Positions 36,001 to 44,206 of a DNA stretch of 54,416 bases are shown in pieces. The stretch is from Prevotella sp. MGM1 (GTDB lineage Bacteria > Bacteroidota > Bacteroidia > Bacteroidales > Bacteroidaceae). Numbering within the stretch: the stretch's first letter is position 1; each line of letters starts with the position of its first letter. The stretch spans positions 1 to 54,416 of the forward strand of contig NZ_BEWV01000199.1 in the NCBI RefSeq assembly GCF_002933775.1, in the 5' to 3' direction. The notes below the pieces were generated by a model that saw only the letters and a program-made list of their open reading frames with translations, did not search any database and was not told the origin of the DNA. A program made the position numbers and the translations under genes.

Positions 36001-36799
36001 TCCGAAAGGCGAGGCATTCATAGATACCTTCGTACGTTACGGACAGACATTCCAAATGGAGATGAACCAGATGCGCAACTCGCTCTTCGGAGGCGACAAC
36101 GAAGTGGAGATTGCCACCCCGCCGATAATAAGGGGCGAGATGTGGAGCGATATCGAGCGGCTCAACAAGGAACGGGATCTTGTCGGTATATACATATCGG
36201 CGCACCCGCTCGACGAGTACAAGATAATACTTGACAATCTTTGCAACACCAAATGCAGCGAGCTATCGGACATTTCGCAACTCCAAGACCGGGAAGACAT
36301 CATCATGGGAGGTATCGTCACGGCTGTCACTTCGAAGTTCACGAAAAACGGAAAGCCATGCGGTTTCGTGACGATAGAAGATTTCGAAGGCTCCGGCGAG
36401 CTGGCACTCTTCGGTGAGGAATGGGGACGCTGGAACGGCATGTTCAAGGAAGGATGCACCATTTACATGACAGCGAAGTGCCAGCAACGCTACCGCGACA
36501 GCAAATTCTTCGACCTTCGCCTCCAAAACATCGAGTACTTACAGTCTGTGAAAGACAAGGCCATCGACCGGATAACCATCTCACTTCTAACAGATGAGCT
36601 GAACGACCAGATCGTTACCGAACTGAACGAGATCATAAACGAGAACCCCGGACAGACCAAACTGTTCTTCCGCCTGCACGATTCGAGCGGCAAGAACCAC
36701 GTGTTGCTACGCAGCGGCAACCGGATGGTAGACGTAAAACGAAATCTCATAGCCTATATCGAGCAGAACAAGAACGTGCTCGACTATAAGATTAACTGA
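33083..36799 (+). CDS. dnaE: DNA polymerase III alpha subunit
   Basis: 1238 residues, typical of Bacteroidetes DnaE. N-terminal PHP domain (HLHVHTYYS at 5-13, ITDHGNM near 40), palm with the catalytic [16 protein letters not shown] (about 472-487), fingers, helix-hairpin-helix (about 895-960), and a C-terminal OB fold ([40 protein letters not shown]). It is the replicative polymerase. GMGRG-like [18 protein letters not shown] and [29 protein letters not shown] are standard family blocks. Monocistronic, closed by a strong terminator. Confidence 0.98.
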   Translation: [1238 protein letters not shown]

Positions 36800-36844
36800 C
36801 GGACGAACGCCGACGGCATTTCAAACATCAGGCAACAAATAAAG

Positions 36845-36884
36845 CAGATGGTCGTGAACGAAAGCTCACGACCATCTGTTTTTT
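36845..36884 (+). terminator. Terminator after dnaE
   Basis: CAGATGGTCGTGA (36845-36857) and TCACGACCATCTG (36866-36878) form a perfect 13-bp stem with an 8-base loop followed by six T. The A-rich left flank lets it also serve the minus-strand operon ending at 36926. Confidence 0.92.
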
Positions 36885-36925
36885 ATTCCATTAAAACTCA
36901 AAAAGCCTTCACACAGACATTATCA

Positions 36926-38464
36926 TCATCTCCTCCGCCTGCCGCTCCACAGGCAAACAGCCGCAAGTATGCCCATGACAAATATAAACAAGAGCGCAAA
37001 CACACCGGAAGATGTGTATATCCGGCCCGTATGCGCTTCGAGAGCCACGTTCCACAGCGACATTGGCAACGTGGAAAGGCATTCCGGTTGTCCGATCACT
37101 GATGTCCCGTTATCATACTCCACTACCGTGGGCATCGGCTCGCCGGTAGCCGAACGCACACATATATCGGCTGAATAGCCGCTCACGGCATGCTTGCCGA
37201 ATGGAGGCCCCGGCTCGGGCGAAACACTGTCGCCGGTAAACCGGTCGGTAATGCGCCCCGTACTCCTGTCCCAAAGGTACATCCCCGAGAACGAGCCGGC
37301 AAGCCAACGGTTGCCTCCCGGCTCACGTTCAAGCACGTTCAAGCCCATCACACTGACAGCGGGAGCTTCGCGCAACGGCTCGGGAACACTCCCGAACTCC
37401 TTTAACGAGTAAAAGCCTTCCGACGTGGAGAGCATCCAGTCGCCCGCTACATCATCCCTGCGCAGCATCCGCAACTTGTCCGTCCAAGGATTGCCACTGT
37501 CCAACGACGTGAACGGTACGGCCGGAACATCGCACGACAGCAATCCTATCATGACAGGCGGGCGCAGGCTCCACCCGGTGACAACCACCAAAAGCAACAG
37601 ATACAGGGTCTTGCGGCCGGCATAGTCGTGCACCCGCCGCATCTTTTTCAATGCCGAAGAAATACACGCGCCACCCTTTCCACGCCTCAACACACCGAGC
37701 AACAGCCAATAAGCCACACCCGTAATACATAGGACGACAAGCACAACGGCGACCAAATCCATCACCAAACGCCCCGAAAGGCCGAACAATTCGCCGCTGT
37801 GAAGCATCCATACCGTGCGAAAGAGGCTCACCGTGCCATCATGACCGGCAGGAGCACGCAATACAACCCGGCGGAACCCGCTGCCGCCCGGGCCGGAAAC
37901 ATAAAGGCACGAGCGTCCCACGACAATCACGCTGTCGCCGGACACCACCATGTCGGAAAGCCGCTCGCCGCCATTCGGCAGGGCCACTTGCGACCATCCG
38001 CCACGCTCTCCGCGCATGAAAAGGCCGAAAGGCGACAGCGCATAGAGTGTGCCCGAGGCCGCGCGCGCCATCGAACGGATGTTACGCATATCGGCGCCAC
38101 ACGGCAAGCCGTCGTTAAAGTCGGTCACGCGAACGGCGGAGCATAGCCCCGCCGGCAGGCTGTCCAACGCCACAAAAGGCTCGCCGGACACCAGAAACAC
38201 CCCGCCGGCACCATAGACAAGCACCCGCCCCGCACTATCGGGCGAGTGCTTGCCACAGTCAAAGCGGCCGTCGCAGACCAATGTGCCGCGAAGCAAACCG
38301 TTATTCCAATCTTGAAAGCGATATACGGTGGGCAGCAAGCCGCGGCTCACACTCAATCCGGCAATGGCCCGGCGGTGGTTCAGCAACACGCCCGACACAC
38401 AAAACACCACGATGAAGAAGCATGCGGCCAGCCCTGTCCATTTATGCAACGTCCTCCTGCTCAC
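36926..38464 (-). CDS. PepSY-type transmembrane protein
   Basis: 512 residues. Membrane helix near residues 8-27 (KWTGLAACFFIVVFCVSGVLLNH), a large periplasmic beta-rich part, a central pair of helices (about 231-260 and 288-308) joined by a basic loop with RRVHDYAG, another periplasmic part, and a C-terminal helix (about 484-505). This is the layout of PepSY-associated TM proteins, which accompany TonB receptors and are thought to act in siderophore or heme iron reduction. The periplasmic parts are large and divergent. Last gene of the operon, overlapping the preceding gene by 4 bases. Confidence 0.8.
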   Translation of the reverse strand: MSRRTLHKWTGLAACFFIVVFCVSGVLLNHRRAIAGLSVSRGLLPTVYRFQDWNNGLLRGTLVCDGRFDCGKHSPDSAGRVLVYGAGGVFLVSGEPFVALDSLPAGLCSAVRVTDFNDGLPCGADMRNIRSMARAASGTLYALSPFGLFMRGERGGWSQVALPNGGERLSDMVVSGDSVIVVGRSCLYVSGPGGSGFRRVVLRAPAGHDGTVSLFRTVWMLHSGELFGLSGRLVMDLVAVVLVVLCITGVAYWLLLGVLRRGKGGACISSALKKMRRVHDYAGRKTLYLLLLVVVTGWSLRPPVMIGLLSCDVPAVPFTSLDSGNPWTDKLRMLRRDDVAGDWMLSTSEGFYSLKEFGSVPEPLREAPAVSVMGLNVLEREPGGNRWLAGSFSGMYLWDRSTGRITDRFTGDSVSPEPGPPFGKHAVSGYSADICVRSATGEPMPTVVEYDNGTSVIGQPECLSTLPMSLWNVALEAHTGRIYTSSGVFALLFIFVMGILAAVCLWSGRRRR

Positions 38465-39324
38465 GCTTTCCTCTTCTTTACGGCCTCAACCCACATATAT
38501 AAGGCAAGCGACACGAACGCGATGAGCATGACTATCATCTGCACCGCATACTTATGCGGCTCCACCCATATCTCGTTAAAGAAGTCCATGCGGCCGAGAA
38601 TCTCCACCGGTGTCCAGAATACTATCACCGTGGCGATGGACATCCGTATGTTGGCACCCCACGAAGCGAGGCGCAACTGGCGGCGGAACATCAGCACGGC
38701 ACCGGCCAAACAGCCCACGCCGACAAGGAAAGTGACGGGATGGCGGTCGCCGAGGAAGCGGCTGTCGTAGCAGAACATGAGCAGAAGATAGCTCGTCCAG
38801 AGAATCATGTTGAGCTCCATGAACGTCACTATGCTCGTGTGCCGGGTCATGGGGCGCGCCGCTATCTCCGTCTTCCGCCCCAGAAACAGCGTCCGTTGCC
38901 ACCAGTTGATGAAGCCGCAACCGGTTTTAGTGCAGAAGACATACAGCATCATGACCATCATCCACAGGCCGAACGTGGCCGGAAGAATAAGGTACTCGGG
39001 CTTGGTGACTATCTCGCCGTCGACAATCTCGGGCTGCGTGCCCCAGCGGTTGGCGTAGTACTGAAAAAGAAACTCCACCCAACCTGTCCAGAAGAGCAGG
39101 CCGCCGAAAAGCCCGAGAAGCGTCTGCCGGGTGTCGCCCCGGACGAAAACACCCGCCACCACGACAGCCAGCCCCGCGCCTCCCATGGCGAAAGCCCAGC
39201 CGTGCACGGCCGAGGGAGGCATCGTCCGCTCCATCATTATCATCAGTGCGTGTCCGAGAGGCATCATGAACAGCACCAACAGAAAACTCATTACCGTTTT
39301 CCACCAGTTATTTTTTCTTTCCAT
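38461..39324 (-). CDS. Polytopic membrane protein of the TonB-receptor operon
   Basis: 287 residues from ATG 39324 (MERKNNWWKTVMSFLLVLFMM). The longer frame to 39396 adds a poor N-terminus. About seven to eight membrane helices (near 10-28, 38-60, 68-90, 110-135, 165-185, 195-210, 230-250, 262-280). I do not recognise a named family. Between the TonB receptor and the PepSY protein it probably helps carry or reduce the substrate at the inner membrane; this is inference from position. Confidence 0.75.
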   Translation of the reverse strand: MERKNNWWKTVMSFLLVLFMMPLGHALMIMMERTMPPSAVHGWAFAMGGAGLAVVVAGVFVRGDTRQTLLGLFGGLLFWTGWVEFLFQYYANRWGTQPEIVDGEIVTKPEYLILPATFGLWMMVMMLYVFCTKTGCGFINWWQRTLFLGRKTEIAARPMTRHTSIVTFMELNMILWTSYLLLMFCYDSRFLGDRHPVTFLVGVGCLAGAVLMFRRQLRLASWGANIRMSIATVIVFWTPVEILGRMDFFNEIWVEPHKYAVQMIVMLIAFVSLALYMWVEAVKKRKA

Positions 39325-39405
39325 AAAACAAGTTATTGTGCTTCCGCTGTGTATCGCCCGCCGGCCGGCACTCCGGCCGACAGCCACGAGACACAAGACG
39401 GAGGG

Positions 39406-41367
39406 TTAAAAAATCCTGTCGATATCCACCGAAAGGCCGACGCTGACGGTGGTTCCTGTTGTCACGGGCGACTTGCAGTAATAATACTCCGGCACGTAGC
39501 CTAACAGGTTGTCGACCGTCACCGACAGGCGGCAGGCGTCGAAAAGACGGTGCGAGGCCGTCAGTTTCCAGATGGCGTAGCCCGGATAATGCCGCTCCAC
39601 GGTCTCCTCGAACGAAGCCAGCGAGTACTCCATGCAGTCAGCCGAAGAGAGCAACCGCCCCGAGAGCGATATGCCCGTGGCCTGCCGTGCGCTCCACCTC
39701 CGGTCGTAGTCGAGGCGCACCGTGGCCGCATGCGGACGGGTAGACAAGCCCACCGGCAGTCCGTTCTTCACGCTCTCATGGGTATATACGTAAGACAGAT
39801 GAGCCGAAATGCCGCAGGGATAGCGTGCCGACACGCTCGCGTCGACTCCCGATATGCGCATGGACGACATGTTGACGTACGACTGTCCGCCGAGAGCCGT
39901 GTTCCACGCCGTGCTTATCCTATTGTCAACGAAGTTGCAGAAGCCCGTGACCGTGATGTTATACCGCCCCCGCGTGTACTCGGCCGAGAGTTGCAGGTTG
40001 TCGCTCGTCTCGGGACGGAGGCCGCTGTTGCCGTAGATCATGAATATCCCGGCCATGTCGTAGTCCATGAACATCTCTTTGAGAGACGGCGCGCGGAAAC
40101 CGTCGGAGTACGAAGCGCGCAGCGACAGGTGCGGGAACCTGTACATCAGGCCGGCCTTCGGCGACACATGGCGCACGGACGCACCAGAGAAATAGTCGAA
40201 CCGCAGGCCGCCGATGACGCTGAGCCGCTCTGTCAGCGCCCAGTCCATCTGCACGAAAGCGTCGATATTATACTGGCTTCGCGACCCGTTGCCGTCAAAC
40301 TGGTAGGACATGAGGTAATCGCCGAACCAGTCTCCGCCGACAGAGAGCACCGTGTTTTCGGCAAACGAATGGTTGTACAACGCCCGCACCGCATGCTGGC
40401 GGTTGCTGTAATTGCGGTCGTCGCTGCCCGTCTTCACCGTATATTCGCTTTTGTCGTATTGGTCATAGCCGTAGCTCAGCTCGATGTTTCCCGCCGAACC
40501 GACCGACAAGTCGGCTCTCAGGCCTCCCGAATAATCCCTGTAACGGTCTTTGACGCTCTTCAACGTGTTGCGCTCACGGAAGAAATAACCGCCCCGGGCG
40601 GTGAGCGTCAGCCGCTCAGAGGGTTTAAACACGAGTCGTTCTTTCACGTTCCACGTCGTGTTTCCTATTATTTTGTTGAAGTCGCCGGCCGTGATTTGCC
40701 CTGGCTTCAGCAGGTTGATGTCGTCTACCGCCGTGCGCTGCACCGTGGTGACGCTGCTCAGCCCACCACTACGCAGCCCGAGCAGCCCGCCGTAGCGGTA
40801 TTCGCCGTGCGCCCCGTGGCGGCCGCCGGCATTGGCCGACCAGTCGCGGCGCTGCTTCTTGCTGATGATGTTTATCACCCCGCCGACAGCGGCCGAGCCG
40901 TAGAGCGACGATGCCGCCCCTTTCACTATCTCTATGCGCTCGATGCTTTGCAGGTCGATGCGAGAATAGTCGATGTTGTCCATCGTCTCGCCCGCCATGC
41001 GCTCGCCGTCGACAAGAAACAGCACGCCGTTGCCGCCGAAGCCCTGCATGTCGAGCGTCGTCTGCTGGTTCATGGCGAAGGTGAACTCCATGCCGGGCAG
41101 TTCCTGCTGCAACAGGTCCTTGATGTCGGCGGCGTTGCGCTTCTCTATATCCGCCGCCGTGATGACACGGGTGACTATCGGCACGTCTTTCAGCGTCTTC
41201 GGCGTGCGTGTCCCCGTGACCACCACCGTGCCGAGAGCCACCGAGTCGCTCACCCCGGCTGCCGCCGACAAGCCCGCGGCCGGAATTTCCGCTCCTCGGC
41301 CGGCCGACACGGGAGCCGAGAGGACAAACGCCGACATGACAAACGCGAAATACCTGCTGCCGGACAT
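39406..41367 (-). CDS. TonB-dependent outer-membrane receptor
   Basis: 653 residues. Signal peptide to about residue 26, TonB-box-like segment DSVALGTVVVTGTRTPKTLKDVPIVTRVI (about 41-69), plug domain (DIKDLLQQELPGMEFTF, GFGGNGVLFLVDGERMAGE, RIEIVKGAASSLYGSAAVGGVINIISKK) and a 22-strand barrel ending in the C-terminal aromatic strand TTVSVGLSVDIDRIF. No SusD partner, no carboxypeptidase-like N-terminal extension, so not a SusC transporter. Size and PepSY neighbour fit uptake of iron-siderophore, heme or another metal chelate. Overlaps the calycin-like gene by one base (TAATG). Confidence 0.93.
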   Translation of the reverse strand: MSGSRYFAFVMSAFVLSAPVSAGRGAEIPAAGLSAAAGVSDSVALGTVVVTGTRTPKTLKDVPIVTRVITAADIEKRNAADIKDLLQQELPGMEFTFAMNQQTTLDMQGFGGNGVLFLVDGERMAGETMDNIDYSRIDLQSIERIEIVKGAASSLYGSAAVGGVINIISKKQRRDWSANAGGRHGAHGEYRYGGLLGLRSGGLSSVTTVQRTAVDDINLLKPGQITAGDFNKIIGNTTWNVKERLVFKPSERLTLTARGGYFFRERNTLKSVKDRYRDYSGGLRADLSVGSAGNIELSYGYDQYDKSEYTVKTGSDDRNYSNRQHAVRALYNHSFAENTVLSVGGDWFGDYLMSYQFDGNGSRSQYNIDAFVQMDWALTERLSVIGGLRFDYFSGASVRHVSPKAGLMYRFPHLSLRASYSDGFRAPSLKEMFMDYDMAGIFMIYGNSGLRPETSDNLQLSAEYTRGRYNITVTGFCNFVDNRISTAWNTALGGQSYVNMSSMRISGVDASVSARYPCGISAHLSYVYTHESVKNGLPVGLSTRPHAATVRLDYDRRWSARQATGISLSGRLLSSADCMEYSLASFEETVERHYPGYAIWKLTASHRLFDACRLSVTVDNLLGYVPEYYYCKSPVTTGTTVSVGLSVDIDRIF

Positions 41368-41864
41368 TATTTGTTATCGGTGAATTTGAACACGAGGTCG
41401 AAAGGCATCTTGCCCACTTTCAACGAATATGTGAGCGCGAGTTTTCCACCTGTCACCGTTCCGTTGAGCGCTCCCCTGTATTCCTTTCCATCCACTTCAA
41501 GGTCTATCTCGGCCGGGCCGATGGTATATGCGCCATTGCCTGACGAGGCCACACTCACGCCTTTCATCGTGAAGCCGGCTATTACCATATCCGTGCCGCC
41601 CATATTATAAGACGCTCCCGGCAGCGTGAGCGTCGCCGTGCCGTCGCTCCCGGCAGCTATTTTCACCGTCGTGGCAAACGGGTCTATCGCAATACCGGGC
41701 ATTGCGGGCAGGCTCATGTTCATCACTCCGGAGTAGTCTCCCGCCACATTCCCGGCAGCCGACGGAGTGCTGCCGCTTTCTTCATCGTCACCGCAACTTG
41801 CCGTTGCCACTGTCATGGCCGCCATCATCACGACCATCATCATCAAATTGAAAATCTTTTTCAT
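41367..41864 (-). CDS. Calycin-like domain lipoprotein
   Basis: 165 residues. Lipobox TASC (Cys24), then a Gly/Ser linker and a beta-barrel-like domain (about 40-160) with the pattern of the Bacteroides calycin-like domain: VAGDYSGVMNMSL, YTIGPAEIDLEVDGKEYRGALNGTVTGGKLALTYSLKVG, and a final LVFKFTDNK. Such domains may bind small ligands. First gene of the operon, so probably the surface or periplasmic binding partner of the TonB receptor; this is inference. Confidence 0.8.
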   Translation of the reverse strand: MKKIFNLMMMVVMMAAMTVATASCGDDEESGSTPSAAGNVAGDYSGVMNMSLPAMPGIAIDPFATTVKIAAGSDGTATLTLPGASYNMGGTDMVIAGFTMKGVSVASSGNGAYTIGPAEIDLEVDGKEYRGALNGTVTGGKLALTYSLKVGKMPFDLVFKFTDNK

Positions 41865-41908
41865 TCAGTTTTAATTTTATTGTTTTGTCTTTTGTCTTTT
41901 TCCGGGTG

Positions 41909-41939
41909 CAAAATTAATTCTATTCCATTGACGGTGCAA
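41909..41939 (-). promoter_or_regulatory. Promoter of the TonB-receptor operon
   Basis: Minus strand TTG (41937-41939), 20 bp, TAATTTTG (41909-41916), about 45 bp before the calycin-like gene. Confidence 0.75.
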
Positions 41940-42081
41940 TACTTAAAAATTATGATTTTAACAATAAACGACTTTTATAGTTCAGAGTGTAGAGTGCGGA
42001 TGAATAATATTTATTATTGATTTATGTATTTAAAGACAAGAGGGTGAACTCTATTTACCGTCCATGCCGGCCTTGTCTGAC

Positions 42082-42214
42082 TACGAGTAATAATATAAAA
42101 ACGCAAAGGGCGCAAAGACGCAAAGGTACATACCTGCCTTATTTAAATACGAGTAATCATACCTCTGCACCCTGAACCCTAAACTCTGTACTACGGATAA
42201 TAATACCTCTGCAC
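42082..42214. repeat. Direct repeats around TACGAGTAATAATACCTCTGCAC
   Basis: Units at 42148-42170 and 42192-42214 agree at 20 or so of 23 bases (TACG.GTAAT.ATACCTCTGCAC) and are 44 bp apart; a partial unit TACGAGTAATAATA lies at 42082, 66 bp earlier. CTCTGTAC at 42184 adds a half unit. Non-coding. Confidence 0.55.
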
Positions 42215-42402
42215 TACAAAACGCTTCTTCTGAATAATGTTGACAAAACGCGTTCCATAATTCGTTTATTTCAAAATAAAAACCCCGCGGCCGAAAATAT
42301 CGCCGTATTTTGAGGTTTTCGCAAGTGCTTGTGTTTCAGCGTGATATGTCTGCCACCCCTACTCCACACAAAAAACCTACTCCACATACAATCCCGATTT
42401 TT

Positions 42403-42530
42403 CACAACCGGCGTCCCGTTGCGCCGCAACGGGCATTCCGTCATCACCCGACGACCAACCCGACGCACTGCAACCACTATCCAAACGCCCTCCAACGACT
42501 ATCCCGTTGCAAAACAGCGGCAAAACCACC
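42403..42530. repeat. Dispersed intergenic repeat, copy 3
   Basis: Units CACAACCGGCGTCCCGTTG (42403) and CGCCGCAACGGGCATTCCG (about 42422), then TATCCAAACGC (shared with copy 2) and CCAACGACTATCCCGTTGC followed by AAAACAGCGGCAAAACC, like the tail of copy 1. Most degenerate of the three copies. Confidence 0.5.
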
Positions 42531-42850
42531 GTTTCTCAAAGAGCGGCCCGCAGCCTTGTGTATCGCAATCCGTATCGCACTGTTTTTTCTATTTCGACGA
42601 AAAATAAAGTGTTAAATTCGTGATATTATGTTTACAACCGCGGCATAAACCGTAGCGAACAACACCCGGCTGAAGCGTATGCCGCAGGCCATCGACCGCT
42701 CGATACAAAACAATGACCACTATATATATAATGTCCTTACACTGTCCCGTGCCCCAATCCCGCCGCATCCGCCGCGACGGCACGGAACCGAAAGGAACAT
42801 TAAAAACATATTACTCTCACATAAAATTAGGTTATTTAACCACCCGCCGC

Positions 42851-42881
42851 TTGGCAGCGAACAAATAATGTCGTATCTTTG
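42851..42881 (+). promoter_or_regulatory. Promoter of trxA
   Basis: TTG (42851-42853), 20 bp, TATCTTTG (42874-42881), 39 bp before the ATG at 42921. Confidence 0.8.
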
Positions 42882-42920
42882 CACTATCAATTAGTAAAAC
42901 ACCATAAAACAAATAAAGCT

Positions 42921-43235
42921 ATGGAAGTAAAGATTACAAACGAGAATTTCGAGACATTAAAGAATAGTGAGCAGCCGCTCGTAGTGGATTTCTGGGCTAC
43001 ATGGTGCGGTCCCTGCCGTATGATAGCCCCCATCGTTTCCGAACTCGCCGATGAGTACGACGGCAAGATAACCGTGGGCAAGTGTGACGTTGAGGAGAAC
43101 GATGATGTGGCTGCCGAGTTCGGAATACGCAACATCCCAACCCTGCTGTTCTTCAAGAACGGCCAATTGGTAGACAAGATTGTGGGAGCTGCCTCAAAAG
43201 AGAAGATCAACGAAAAAATGCAAACCCTCCTCTGA
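42921..43235 (+). CDS. trxA: Thioredoxin
   Basis: 104 residues from ATG 42921 (MEVKITNENFETLKN); the longer frame from 42879 would begin inside the promoter. The active site WCGPC (about 28-32) and the cis-proline in NIPTLLFFKNG (about 73) are present. Cytoplasmic thiol-disulfide reductant. Two bases before the next gene, so cotranscribed. Confidence 0.96.
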   Translation: MEVKITNENFETLKNSEQPLVVDFWATWCGPCRMIAPIVSELADEYDGKITVGKCDVEENDDVAAEFGIRNIPTLLFFKNGQLVDKIVGAASKEKINEKMQTLL

Positions 43236-43237
43236 TT

Positions 43238-43567
43238 ATGGCCGACTTTGAAGACGAGTTGCGGATGGACGAGGAGGAGAACGCACGCGAGGCGGAATTC
43301 ATTCTCAACAATCTGCCGGCGGAAATAAAAGAGAAGTTCTCTACCGATGACATCCTGTACATGATGGATGCCATAGTGGAGTACTACTTCACCAGCGGAG
43401 TGCTCGATGCCGAAGGAGACAGCGACGGGTACATTGACATCGACCTGCAGAAAGTGGCAGAATACGTATGCAAAAAAGCTGAGGAAGACAAACGCGGAAT
43501 ATATGACCCCGACGAAATCTTCTTCGTGGCACAGGCCGATCTCGACTTTCAGGAAGGAACGGAATAA
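43238..43567 (+). CDS. Small acidic protein encoded with trxA
   Basis: 109 residues, very rich in Asp and Glu, no signal peptide or membrane helix, so cytoplasmic. NLPAEIKEKFSTDDILYMMDAIVEYYFTSG and DIDLQKVAEYVCKKAEEDKRGIYDPDEIFFVAQADLDFQE suggest a compact helical fold. A similar gene follows trx in other Bacteroidales as far as I recall; function unknown. Directly behind trxA, with a terminator at 43589. Confidence 0.82.
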   Translation: MADFEDELRMDEEENAREAEFILNNLPAEIKEKFSTDDILYMMDAIVEYYFTSGVLDAEGDSDGYIDIDLQKVAEYVCKKAEEDKRGIYDPDEIFFVAQADLDFQEGTE

Positions 43568-43588
43568 TTTTCATAACGGTTTAAAGGA

Positions 43589-43625
43589 AAAGAGGAATGA
43601 CAAGCTATCGCTGTCATTCCTCTTT
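43589..43625. terminator. Bidirectional terminator between trxA operon and tsaE
   Basis: AAAGAGGAATGACA (43589-43602) and TGTCATTCCTCTTT (43612-43625) form a 14-bp stem with a 9-base loop, with A-rich and T-rich flanks. It can end both the plus-strand trxA operon and the minus-strand tsaE transcript. Confidence 0.88.
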
Positions 43626-43711
43626 CAGTTTGTCACGGCAAGGTTGCTACGGCATTCAATAACAAACCGCCATGGTTCGCAATAACGCTCATAATAATAC
43701 GGCTGTATATT

Positions 43712-44131
43712 TCAATCCTTTATCAAAACAGTCCTTCCACCGTCTTCACGCTCGGCTATCTCCACCCTCAGAGCGTCTTCGGGCAACAGGTCTTCTATCA
43801 GTTCGGGCCACTCGATGAAACATAGAGCGCCACTGTAAAAATAGTCCTCGTAGCCCATGTCGTACACTTCGTCGAGTTTCTTGATGCGGTAGAAGTCAAA
43901 GTGATAGATGAGTTCATCGGTGGTATCGCTGCGATACTCATTGACGATGGCAAATGTGGGCGATGTTATGACGTCCGTGACGCCGAGTTCCTCACACACT
44001 GCCTTGATGAACGTAGTCTTTCCTGCGCCCATTTTACCATAGAAAGCTATCACCGTGCTTTCTCCGAGGGCAGCCACAAACTCATGGGCCGCCTCGCGGA
44101 TATTTTCCAAATCGTTTATCTGTATTTCCAT
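43712..44131 (-). CDS. tsaE: tRNA t6A synthesis ATPase TsaE
   Basis: 139 residues. The P-loop [14 protein letters not shown] (about 32-45), the [10 protein letters not shown] switch segment (about 58-67), and [34 protein letters not shown] (Walker-B-like region) identify TsaE, which drives turnover of the TsaBD complex in N6-threonylcarbamoyl-adenosine formation. 75 bp downstream of porX, a linkage known in Bacteroidetes. Confidence 0.95.
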   Translation of the reverse strand: MEIQINDLENIREAAHEFVAALGESTVIAFYGKMGAGKTTFIKAVCEELGVTDVITSPTFAIVNEYRSDTTDELIYHFDFYRIKKLDEVYDMGYEDYFYSGALCFIEWPELIEDLLPEDALRVEIAEREDGGRTVLIKD

Positions 44132-44206
44132 TTGCTTAATTCGTAATTTTCAATTTAACAACTGCATTTTCAGAATCCGCAACCAATCGCTGCGATACAA
44201 GCCTCA

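Larger units (their letters stand above)
41865..42920. other. Gene-free stretch between TonB operon and trxA
   Basis: About 1,050 bp without a convincing gene. Contains two divergent promoters (41909-41939 minus, 42851-42881 plus), short direct repeats (42082-42214), a CGCAAAG triplet repeat near 42110-42126, a weak GC hairpin near 42282-42320 and repeat copy 3 (42403-42530). Confidence 0.75.

Noticed and set aside
39550..41610. Plus-strand frame of 686 residues opposite the TonB receptor gene
   Set aside because: Arg/His/Val-rich shadow of a certain gene; no domain seen.
42110..42130. CGCAAAG short tandem units as a possible CRISPR or iteron array
   Set aside because: Only three imperfect 7-9-bp units without spacers, and no replication or cas gene nearby.
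42310..42615. Short frames within repeat copy 3
   Set aside because: The frames arise from the degenerate repeat units, with Pro/Arg/Thr-rich nonsense composition and no start signal.
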